NCBI GenBank assembly: GCA_025964685.1
Contig: JAOPYG010000498.1
Span: 1-35,848, forward strand
Length of the DNA: 35,848 nt
Direction: 5' to 3'
DNA from: Actinoallomurus sp.
GTDB taxonomy: Bacteria > Actinomycetota > Actinomycetes > Streptosporangiales > Streptosporangiaceae
Within the stretch, counting starts at the first letter, position 1, and the number at the start of each line of letters is the position of its first letter. The notes beneath the pieces are model-generated. The model was given only the letters and a program-made list of their open reading frames with translations, did no database searches and was not told the origin of the DNA. Shown piece by piece: positions 7,532-14,273 of this stretch. A program made the translations under genes and the position numbers.

Positions 7532-7911
7532 GAAGCGCCTGGATTCTTCGATTCGCCAACGAACCTCACGTGGGGATCTGCTACGAGCGCATTCCGTCGC
7601 CTCGCGCGTCTCGTCCACCGTTCCGCAACCCCAACCCAGCCGCCCGCCCATCACCCGTGGGACTGGGAACGCCTTGCCACCCCGGACGAACGCGAGGCGG
7701 CATTCGCGAAGACCGACCTGACCGTGGGCGGCCGGAGCCAGGATCGGACCGGACCAGTGGAAACAGGCGTTCTACCTGGCCTTACCCGGCCAGCTTCACG
7801 CTGATCGGACACGGCGTCAACGCTCAGCCTGCCAGGACGATCCGCCCTGTCCGGTCTGGGACGGACCTAAAATCTGTCGCCGGGGCACTCGACCGTGGAT
7901 ATCGTCGCCGG
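7532..7911. other. Degenerate coding remnants and repeat copy B
   Basis: No intact gene. At about 7600-7725 a plus-strand frame reads HHPWDWERLATPDEREAAF and AKTDL, which looks like former protein but has no start. After a frameshift it continues into the second copy of the 70-bp repeat (7752-7821), which encodes WKQAFYLALPGQLHADRTRR. The family could not be recognised. The methyltransferase promoter must lie in the last 90 bases of this stretch, but no convincing box was found. Confidence 0.5.
7752..7821. repeat. Dispersed 70-bp repeat, copy B
   Basis: Same orientation as copy A at 5212-5280, with roughly 89 per cent identity over 63 aligned core positions. Here the frame DQWKQAFYLALPGQ is uninterrupted by the one-base gap seen in copy A. 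The two copies bracket about 2.5 kb containing two broken genes, the SDR and the secreted protein. Confidence 0.75.
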
Positions 7912-8640
7912 GTGCCTGATGCGATCTTTGCCGATCCTCGGCTCGCGTCCATCTACGACGCTTTTGACGGGGACCGCGACGATCTGACGGCCTACCTCGA
8001 CATCGCCGACGAGTTGGGTGCGGACCGTGTACTCGATGTCGGTTGCGGGACAGGATGCCTGGCGGTCCTGCTCGCTGACAACGGTCGCACGGTTGTTGGC
8101 GTCGATCCGGCCGAGGCGTCGCTTGAGGTCGCGAGGTCGAAGCATCGAACCGGAGGAATCACCTGGGTACACGGCGACGCCACGACGGTGCCGACGGTCG
8201 CTGCCGATCTTGCGGTGATGACAGGGAACGTGGCGCAGGTCTTTGTCACCGATGACGGCTGGACACAGACTCTCCAGGGCATCCACGCCGCACTTCGCCC
8301 AGGTGGTCACCTCGTGTTCGAGACCAGGCGTCCTGAACATCGGGCCTGGGACGAATGGGCCGCTGACGCCGCTCAGGTAACCCTCGATGTTCCGGGGATC
8401 GGATCAGTGGAGCGGCGTCTTCAGGTCACCGGCGTGAGCCTGCCGTTGGTCTCCTTCCGCTTCACCTACAGGTTCCTGGCCGACGGCACAGTGGTCACCT
8501 CGGACTCCACCATCCGGTTTCGCGACCGCGACGAGGTGGAAACAAGCCTGGTCGCCCACGGCTATCGAGTGATGGACGTGCGAGAAGCCCCTGATCGCCC
8601 AGGCCGCGAGTTCGTCTTCATCGCAGAGCGCGCGACCTGA
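7912..8640 (+). CDS. Class I SAM-dependent methyltransferase
   Basis: A 242-residue predicted methyltransferase. It begins with the family-typical lead DPRLASIYDAFDGDRDDL, followed by the SAM-binding motif I, VLDVGCGTG (residues 40-48), the acidic end of strand 2 (VVGVDPAEAS) and motif IV (ADLAVMTGNVAQVF), then LRPGGHLVFETRRPE. The C-terminal half is a beta-rich substrate cap (VERRLQVTGVSLPLVSFRF). The GTG at 7912 is chosen because homologous sequences begin just before this point; the open frame extends upstream into degenerate sequence. The substrate cannot be read from the sequence. It is convergent with the MFS exporter gene 40 nt away, with only a weak inverted repeat between them. Confidence 0.88.
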   Translation: MPDAIFADPRLASIYDAFDGDRDDLTAYLDIADELGADRVLDVGCGTGCLAVLLADNGRTVVGVDPAEASLEVARSKHRTGGITWVHGDATTVPTVAADLAVMTGNVAQVFVTDDGWTQTLQGIHAALRPGGHLVFETRRPEHRAWDEWAADAAQVTLDVPGIGSVERRLQVTGVSLPLVSFRFTYRFLADGTVVTSDSTIRFRDRDEVETSLVAHGYRVMDVREAPDRPGREFVFIAERAT

Positions 8641-8680
8641 AGCCCAGTGTGGCGCGTGACGCGTGACATCGGTGCCGCGG

Positions 8681-9910
8681 TCACGTCGCGGGGCGGGCGA
8701 GCAGGCCGAAGAGCGCCGACGCGACGGCGACGATCCCGCTGATGACGAAGAGGAACGCCAGGCCCGCCGAGTCGACGAGGACGCCGCCGAGCGCGGATCC
8801 GACGGCGATGGCCAGCTGCGAAATGGTGATCAGCATGGCGGATGACGCTTCCGGGGCGTCCGGGGTCGCCGTCAGCATGAGGGTCTGGAGCGCCAGCACC
8901 ACGACCCCCCACATGACTCCCCAGCCCACACAGAGGACGCCGACGATGATCGGGTGGCCGGCGAGCGGGGGCAGAACCATCAGGGCGACGCCGAACGCGG
9001 CCGCGACGCTCGCGAAGGCCCGGATGCGGTTGCGCGCAACGAAGGCGCTGCCGAGCAACGTGCCGGCGATGCCGGCACCCCCGTAGCCGAGGAAGAGCAC
9101 GGAGACCACGTCAGAACCCAGGTGGGCGTTCCGCAGAAGGAACGGCGTCACGAAGGTGGAGGCGGCGAACTGCCCCGTGGTGGCCACTCCGGCGGCGATG
9201 AGGATCGTCCGGCCGAGTGGGACGCGGAAGACCCTGCCGAGGTCGGTGAAGGTCATTCTGCCGACCGCCGGGATTCTCGGTAGCACGGCGAGCTGTGCGA
9301 TGACGGTCAGGAGCGCGACACCTGCCACTCCGGCGAAGGTCGGTCGCCATCCGATGAGGTTCCCGAAGAACTGGCCGGCCGGGAGCCCGATGACGGTGCC
9401 CGCGGACAGGCCGGCCACGATGACCGAGGTCGCGCGCGGTCCGGCTTCGGGACCGGACAGACGGAAGCCGAGCGAGGGCACCACGGCCCAGAACCCGCCG
9501 ATCGCCACTCCGAGGAAGACGCGGGACAGGAGGATGACGGCGAAGTTCGGTGCGACGAACGCGATCGCGTTCGAGAGGAAGACGCTGAAGCCCAGCGCGA
9601 CGACCAGCCGGCGGCGGTCGAGGCGGCCGGCGCCGACGATGACCAGCGGCGCCGCGATGGCAGCGCTCAGGCCGGGGACCAGCACCATCAGGCCCGCGGT
9701 TCCGAGCGTCACGTTGAGGTCGGCGGCGACGTTCGGCAAGAAGCCGACCGGGATGAACTCCGTCATCACGATGACCGTCGCGCCGAGCGCGAGCGAAACG
9801 ACTCCGAGCCAGGTTCGGGTCGACGGCTTGGCGGGCGGCGCATCGCCGGGCGCCGGCGGCGTGATGGTCTCTGAGCTGGGGTGTATCTCGATTGAGGGCC
9901 GGTCAGTCAT
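8681..9910 (-). CDS. MFS transporter, DHA1-type efflux
   Basis: A 409-residue membrane protein with about 12 hydrophobic segments after a 30-residue cytoplasmic N-terminus rich in Pro. Features of the drug:H+ antiporter-1 (arabinose/chloramphenicol exporter) group are present: MTEFIPVGFLPNVAADL in helix 1, LSRVFLGVAIGGFWAVVPSL in helix 4, and GLSAGTVIGLPAGQ (antiporter motif C-like) in helix 5. The ATG at 9910 is used; an in-frame TTG at 9919 is less likely. It is transcribed divergently from an HxlR regulator, and a CGGGTA-N5-TACCCG palindrome sits in the 66-bp gap, so repression by that regulator and induction by a toxic small molecule are the expected mode. Substrate unknown. Confidence 0.9.
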   Translation of the reverse strand: MTDRPSIEIHPSSETITPPAPGDAPPAKPSTRTWLGVVSLALGATVIVMTEFIPVGFLPNVAADLNVTLGTAGLMVLVPGLSAAIAAPLVIVGAGRLDRRRLVVALGFSVFLSNAIAFVAPNFAVILLSRVFLGVAIGGFWAVVPSLGFRLSGPEAGPRATSVIVAGLSAGTVIGLPAGQFFGNLIGWRPTFAGVAGVALLTVIAQLAVLPRIPAVGRMTFTDLGRVFRVPLGRTILIAAGVATTGQFAASTFVTPFLLRNAHLGSDVVSVLFLGYGGAGIAGTLLGSAFVARNRIRAFASVAAAFGVALMVLPPLAGHPIIVGVLCVGWGVMWGVVVLALQTLMLTATPDAPEASSAMLITISQLAIAVGSALGGVLVDSAGLAFLFVISGIVAVASALFGLLARPAT

Positions 9911-9928
9911 ACTCGGCAACGTAAGATA

Positions 9929-9945
9929 CGGGTACTAGTTACCCG
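9929..9945. promoter_or_regulatory. Palindrome between MFS and HxlR genes, probable operator
   Basis: Perfect 6-bp arms, CGGGTA (9929-9934) and TACCCG (9940-9945), around CTAGT. Centred in the 66-bp divergent intergenic region, 19 bp from the MFS start and 32 bp from the regulator start. HxlR proteins bind such short dyads next to their own genes, so autoregulation plus control of the exporter is likely. Inference from position. Confidence 0.6.
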
Positions 9946-9976
9946 CAACGGCACCTACTTCCCCTGGGGAACTACG

Positions 9977-10342
9977 ATGGCCATGCCGCGCATACGAATC
10001 CCGGCCTCGGCACGGAACATCTACTCCGCGAGCTGCCCATGCCGGCTCATACTCGACCTGCTGGCGGACAAGTGGAGCGCGCTCGCGCTGGCCGCCCTCG
10101 AGGACGGTCCGGTCCGGTTCGGCGCCATCAAGACGCGACTGGAGGGCATCAGTCCCAAGGTCCTGACCGCGGTGCTGCGCCGGCTGGAGGAGCACGAGCT
10201 GATCACCCGGACCGTCTACCCGGCCGTCCCGCTGCACGTGGAGTACGAGCTGACCGACCTGGGCCGAGACGCGTGCGTGCCACTGGGTGCGCTCCTCTAT
10301 TGGGTGGAGGACAACATCGAACGCTTCCCGGCCCTCCCGTGA
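9977..10342 (+). CDS. HxlR-family winged-helix regulator
   Basis: A 121-residue DNA-binding protein of the HxlR/MarR-like type. The diagnostic pattern runs from C20-P-C22 through LILDLLADKWSALALAAL, then GPVRFGAIKTRLEGISPKVL (recognition helix region) and a wing at VEYELTDLGRD; the C-terminal helix LLYWVEDN supports dimerisation. Two cysteines near residue 20 could allow redox or electrophile sensing, as described for some HxlR members, though this is not shown here. GGGGA lies 7 nt before the ATG. Divergent from the MFS exporter, which is its probable target. A small hairpin (GCGTGG-N7-CCACGC, 10372-10390) follows the stop and may help termination. Confidence 0.93.
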   Translation: MAMPRIRIPASARNIYSASCPCRLILDLLADKWSALALAALEDGPVRFGAIKTRLEGISPKVLTAVLRRLEEHELITRTVYPAVPLHVEYELTDLGRDACVPLGALLYWVEDNIERFPALP

Positions 10343-10572
10343 CCACCAGGGAATTAGAGGGAGACCGATAGGCGTGGCGTCCGTCCACGCACAAGGGAGC
10401 CACGCATTCGAGTCTCTTCTTTTCTTTCTTCCTGTGCCTGATCTCCATTGTCGCGATCGCCGGTGGTGCTTACGTCGCACGGCGCACCGCCTGGGGTGGT
10501 TCAGCAAAATGAGTGGACAACCGGCGCCTCGCCCGAGTGGGATGACCGGAGCCCATCGAGGAAAGAGGCCTG

Positions 10573-11493
10573 ATGCCGACGGTCCAGTTGCGCGCGGACG
10601 AGGTGTTCATCGACGTGGCTCTCGTACGCCGGCTGGTCGCGGCGCAGTTCCCCGAGTGGGCGCACCTGCCGATCAGACCGGTCGGCGCCTCCGGCATGGA
10701 CAACGCGACGTACCGGCTGGGCGAGGACATGTCCGTACGCCTCCCGCGCCTGCCGCGATGGTTCGGTCAGGTGGAGCTATAGCTGCGGTGGCTGCCGCGG
10801 CGGGCTCCGGTGCTCCCGCTGGCCGTGCCGATCCCTCTCGCGCGCGGAGTCCCCGGCGAGGGGTATCCCTTTCCCTGGTCGATCTACCGCTGGCTGGAGG
10901 GGGAGAACGCGACGCTCGATCGCATCGCCGATCCGCGCCGGGCGGCGATCGAGCTGGCGGAGTTCCTCAAGGCGCTGCGGGCCATCGACGCAGAAGAGGG
11001 TCCGCCGCCCGAGTGGAGCAACGGCTTTCGCGGCGTGCCCCTGGACGACGAGCGCGACTCTCCCGTCGTGGCGACCCGCATGCGCGCCCGGATCGCGGCG
11101 CTCGAGGGCCTCGTCGACACCGACGCGGTGACCGCGGTCTGGGAGTCGGCCCTGTCCGCGCCGGAGTGGGACGGGCCGCCCGTCTGGATCCACGGCGACC
11201 CGGCTCCGGCGAACATGCTCGCGCACGAGGGCCGGCTGAGCGCCGTCATCGACTTCGGCACGCTGGCCGTCGGCGATCCCGCCTGCGACCTGATCGCCGC
11301 ATGGGGGTTCCTGACCGCGGAGACCCGCGACGTGTTCCGTGCCACGCTGTCGGTCGACGACGCGACCTGGGCGCGCGGCCGCGGCTGGGGCCTGACCGCG
11401 TGCCTGCCCTCTCCGTCCGACCTCACCGCCCCCGCAGGTGAGGCCTCCGCCCGGCGACGCCTCGACGAACTCGTCGCCGACCTCACCGGCTGA
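10573..11493 (+). pseudogene. Aminoglycoside phosphotransferase-like kinase interrupted by an in-frame TAG
   Basis: A single frame reads as an APH-family phosphotransferase but carries a TAG at 10780-10782. The part before it (69 codons) has the N-lobe start (FIDVALVRRLVAAQFPEW, then GMDNATYRLG). The part after it resumes without a frame change at LRWLPRRAPVLPLAVP and includes YPFPWSIYRWLEGENATLDR, the Brenner-type catalytic loop VWIHGDPAPANML and the metal-binding VIDFGTLAVGDPACDL. The sequence expected at the break is of the type GQIEKELRWLP, so the codon GAG appears to have become TAG. The C-terminus (after GRGWGL) also diverges from the family. Most likely a recent pseudogene or a sequencing error; resistance cannot be inferred. 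The 230 bases before it hold only a T-rich tract and a frame lacking any start. Confidence 0.82.
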
Positions 11494-11629
11494 CCGCCTC
11501 CGCCGAGGCCCGGCGGCGTACGGTCAGGGCGAACGGGACCGCAAGCGCCAGGCCGGCCAGCAGGGCGACGCCGGCCCAGCCACCCCGCCCGGCAGAGCCA
11601 TCGATCCACGACCGGGCAGGACAAATGAA
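11483..11629 (-). pseudogene. Membrane-protein C-terminal fragment, in frame after a TAG
   Basis: A 48-codon minus-strand frame without any start codon encodes SWIDGSAGRGGWAGVALLAG, LALAVPFALTV and a basic tail RRRASAEAVSR. This looks like the last transmembrane helix and tail of a transporter or small membrane protein. It is in the same frame as the 61-residue ORF just upstream, separated from it only by the TAG at 11630-11632. It could therefore be the lost C-terminus of that ORF or an unrelated remnant. Confidence 0.4.
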
Positions 11630-11815
11630 CTAGGAGTCCGAGCGTGAGCGCGCGCACATCCGCAGGAAGACCAGACCCGCCAGGATCGCCGCGGCCGCGC
11701 CGATCTTGGTCGCCATCAGGGTCCCGCTGCCCAGTCCGGCGACGCCGCCTCCGATCAGGGTCACCGCGATCACCAGCAGGGTCAGCCGCGCGCCTCGGGA
11801 ACGTTGTTTCACCAT
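11630..11815 (-). CDS. Small two-helix membrane protein
   Basis: A 61-residue ORF: a basic N-terminus (MVKQRSRGAR) followed by two hydrophobic helices (about 11-32 and 35-51) separated by GSGTLMATK, and a polar tail. This is the pattern of a small inner-membrane protein with both ends in the cytoplasm. The ATG at 11815 lacks a strong ribosome-binding site. The same frame continues past its TAG stop with another hydrophobic segment, so this may be a truncated form of a roughly 110-residue protein. It faces away from the kinase gene that begins 147 bp further on. Function unknown. Confidence 0.5.
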   Translation of the reverse strand: MVKQRSRGARLTLLVIAVTLIGGGVAGLGSGTLMATKIGAAAAILAGLVFLRMCARSRSDS

Positions 11816-11962
11816 GACAACCGAGCCTGCGGGTTCGGCGGCCCACGGCGCCAGCGGCAAAAGACCGGTCCGGTGCGACGAACGTCGGCTCCCGGCCGGC
11901 CGAAGGTCGGGGAGTCCGGCCGGCCGGACCGTTGGGCGTGAAGCGTCGGCTACCGTCCTGGC

Positions 11963-13126
11963 GTGACGACGGACGTGCCCGACCCGCCTGGCCGCCTGGA
12001 ACGGCGTCTGCCTCCGCTCACGGCGACGGTCGCCGTCCTCGGCGCCGCGTTCGGCACAGTGGTGCTCCACCGCTCCCCCGCGGCGCTGGGCGGTGGCCTG
12101 CTGGCCCAGCTCGCGGCGACCTGGATCCTGGTCCGCCTGCGCACGCGCCCCTACGCGGGGATGGCAGCCGTCGCCGTAGTGGCATCGGTCCTGGCCGTCC
12201 TGCCCTCGCCCTGGCAGGAGCTGCTGGCGGCGCAGGCGGTGCCGTGGGTGCCGCTGGCACTCGCGTGGGCGACCGTACGGGCCATCGAGAACTCCCGTAC
12301 CCCCGCCCAGCTGCGGCTGTCCGGGCTCATCGCACTGGCGTACGTCGTCGGCGCCGGGGCGCACGGTCCGGCGGCCGCGATGGGCGCGGCGGCCCCGATC
12401 CTTGGCGGGCTGTGCGCGAGCCTCGCCAAACGGCTGAACCTCGCCCGCCACGACCGGGTCGCGGCGCTCGGGCGCGAACGGGCGGCCGTCGCGCGCGCTG
12501 CGCGCGCCGACGAGCGACGGCGTGTGGCGGCCGAGATGCACGGAACGCTCGGGCATCTGCTGACCCTGCTGGTCCTGCGCGCCAACGTCCTCATGGTTCG
12601 TACGAGCGACCCGGCCGCGAGCGAGGCCGCGGAGCAGATGAGCCGCCTCGGCAACGAGGGCCTCGCCGAGCTGCGGTCCCTGCTCGACCTGCTCGGCGGG
12701 CCACGGGACGACCGCGAGCCGTCCCCCTCTCTGGAGGCACTCGTGAGCGAGGCGCGGGACGCCGGCCAGGCCGTCGACCTCGTCCAGGAGGGTGACCAGA
12801 GCACGGTCCCGCCCGCCGTCGCCCGCGCCGTGCACGGCACCGTACGGGAGGGCCTGACCAACGCGCGGAGGCACGCGCCCGGCGCCGAGGTGACGGTCAC
12901 GGTGACCGTCGCCGAAGACGCCGTCGAGGTCGTCGTCCGCAACGGCCCGGCGCGCGAGCCGGGATCCGGCCCGGGCACCGGCCGCGGCCTCGACGGCGTA
13001 CGGACACGCGTGGCGCTGCTCGGCGGGAGCGGCGAGCACGCGCCCACGGCGGACGGCGGCTACGCTGTGCGGGCCACCCTGCCACTGCGCGTGAGGACGA
13101 GCGGGACGAGACGTGGACCCACCTGA
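11963..13126 (+). CDS. NarL-family sensor histidine kinase (HisKA_3)
   Basis: A 387-residue membrane kinase. Residues 20-150 hold about four hydrophobic segments with little extracytoplasmic loop, so sensing is probably intramembrane. The dimerisation/phosphoacceptor box is DERRRVAAEMHGTLGHLL with H193; the acidic residue that normally follows this histidine is Gly194. The HATPase part has the N-box VREGLTNARRHA, a D-poor G1 region and the G2 box GTGRGLDGVRTRVALLGG. The start is a GTG at 11963 in a region with a long upstream open frame. It overlaps the response-regulator gene by 14 bp, so the pair is translationally coupled. The HG substitution may lower autokinase or phosphatase activity. 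Confidence 0.9.
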   Translation: MTTDVPDPPGRLERRLPPLTATVAVLGAAFGTVVLHRSPAALGGGLLAQLAATWILVRLRTRPYAGMAAVAVVASVLAVLPSPWQELLAAQAVPWVPLALAWATVRAIENSRTPAQLRLSGLIALAYVVGAGAHGPAAAMGAAAPILGGLCASLAKRLNLARHDRVAALGRERAAVARAARADERRRVAAEMHGTLGHLLTLLVLRANVLMVRTSDPAASEAAEQMSRLGNEGLAELRSLLDLLGGPRDDREPSPSLEALVSEARDAGQAVDLVQEGDQSTVPPAVARAVHGTVREGLTNARRHAPGAEVTVTVTVAEDAVEVVVRNGPAREPGSGPGTGRGLDGVRTRVALLGGSGEHAPTADGGYAVRATLPLRVRTSGTRRGPT

Positions 13127-13778
13127 GACGCCGGACGACGTCGTCCACGTCATCGTGGTCGACGACGAACCCATGGTCTGTGATTTCCTGCGCACCATCC
13201 TGTCCTCGACCGGGCAGATCGCCGTCGACGCCGTCGCCTGTGACGGCTCCGCCGGCGTCGAGGAGGTGGTGCGCCACCGGCCGGACGTCGTCCTGATGGA
13301 TCTGCGCATGCCCGGTGTCGACGGCGTCACCGCGACCGCCGAGTTGCGCGCGCTCCCGCGCCCGCCGATGGTCCTGGCGATGACGACCCTCGACACCGAC
13401 GAACACGTGCTGTCCGCGCTGGACGCGGGCGCGAGCGGATTCGTCCTCAAGACCACACCGCCGGCGCGGCTGATCCCGTTCGTCCTGGCGGCCGCGGCGG
13501 GCGCGTCGGTCCTGTCGCCGGAGGCGCTCCAGCGCCTGCGCGACCGCCGCACCGCCGTTCCCGAATCCGCGACCGACCCGGCGGTCGAGGCCCTCAGCCC
13601 GCGCGAACGCGAGGTGCTCGCCCTGCTCGGCGAGGGACTGTCCAACGCCGGCGTCGGCGCACGGCTCTACCTCAGCGAGGGCACCGTCAAGGGACACGTC
13701 TCCCGGCTGATGACCGCGCTGAGCTGCGAGAACCGCACCCAGCTCGCGCTGCGCGCCCCGCGCCATGGTCAGCCGTAA
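13113..13778 (+). CDS. NarL/LuxR-family response regulator
   Basis: A 221-residue two-domain transcription regulator, partner of the overlapping kinase. Receiver domain 11-130: acidic pair D17-D18, phosphoacceptor D63 in VLMDLRMPG, switch Thr in LAMTTLD (91-92) and K113 in FVLKT. The C-terminal LuxR-type helix-turn-helix spans about 157-212 (LSPREREVLALLGEGLSNAG, then LSEGTVKGHVSRLM). The usual 'NkeIA' recognition segment is NAGVGARLYL here, a slightly unusual form. The start is the GTG at 13113 inside the kinase coding end. The 3' end overlaps the convergent gamma-glutamylcyclotransferase-like gene by 10 bp, leaving no space for a terminator. Confidence 0.93.
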   Translation: MDPPETPDDVVHVIVVDDEPMVCDFLRTILSSTGQIAVDAVACDGSAGVEEVVRHRPDVVLMDLRMPGVDGVTATAELRALPRPPMVLAMTTLDTDEHVLSALDAGASGFVLKTTPPARLIPFVLAAAAGASVLSPEALQRLRDRRTAVPESATDPAVEALSPREREVLALLGEGLSNAGVGARLYLSEGTVKGHVSRLMTALSCENRTQLALRAPRHGQP

Positions 13779-14194
13779 GTGCGCCGCCACGCCAGGCACC
13801 GCCCGGTGAAATCGTCCAGGTGCCGCGCCGTGAAGTCGCCCGGTGACCAATCGGCGGGAAGTGCCGCCGTACGGTCGCGGGTCAGATAGGCCCATCCCTG
13901 GCGGCCGTCCACCAGCGTGAGCCGCTCCAGGGCGTAGAAGGCGTCCTCGTACGCGTCGATGACGCACCACTCCTCGGCGGTCAGCCCGGAGATCAGGACC
14001 CCGGCCGCGGCGCCAGGACCGGGCACGAGCACGGGATAGATCCGGCCGTCCAGCGCGGCGACCCGCCAGCCTGCGGCGATCGCCGGCGCGTGCTCGGGGA
14101 CCCGGCCGAGCAACGCCCGCAGGACGCCGGGAAACCGCAGCGTGCCGTACGCGAAGAGTGCCGCCGGAAACGCCGGCAGTGATCGGCCCGACAT
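13769..14194 (-). CDS. Gamma-glutamylcyclotransferase / AIG2-like protein
   Basis: A 141-residue GGCT-fold protein. The substrate-binding loop signature FAYGTLR is at residues 14-20, and the expected catalytic Glu is E83 in DAYEDAFYALERL (the family has 'DxYEg..Y'). The middle section GWRVAALDGRIYPVLVPGP and GVLISGL matches the beta-barrel of the family. Members either release 5-oxoproline from gamma-glutamyl compounds or have unassigned cyclotransferase roles; the substrate cannot be assigned here. A textbook ribosome-binding site (GGAGGAGG, 6 nt before ATG) marks the start at 14194. Convergent with the response regulator and divergent from the first LAL regulator. Confidence 0.88.
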   Translation of the reverse strand: MSGRSLPAFPAALFAYGTLRFPGVLRALLGRVPEHAPAIAAGWRVAALDGRIYPVLVPGPGAAAGVLISGLTAEEWCVIDAYEDAFYALERLTLVDGRQGWAYLTRDRTAALPADWSPGDFTARHLDDFTGRCLAWRRTYG

Positions 14195-14273
14195 CGAACA
14201 CCTCCTCCGATCACCGTAGCGACCGCCCGGATATTGAGTCTGTTTTGTCCGCGCCTGATGGCATCCTGAACGA

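Noticed and set aside
10391..10512. Hydrophobic frame SLFFSFFLCLISIVAIAGG ending VARRTAWGGSAK
   Set aside because: Reads like one membrane helix with a basic tail, but the frame has no ATG, GTG or TTG start after the preceding stop.
10780..11632. Amber (TAG) readthrough or recoding linking the two TAG-split frames
   Set aside because: TAG is used as an ordinary stop elsewhere in the window (for example deoC), and no stop-suppressing element or special tRNA is seen; decay or sequencing error is simpler.
11630..13645. 671-codon minus-strand frame across the kinase and regulator genes
   Set aside because: Only its last 61 codons have independent support; the remainder is antisense to a clear two-component pair.
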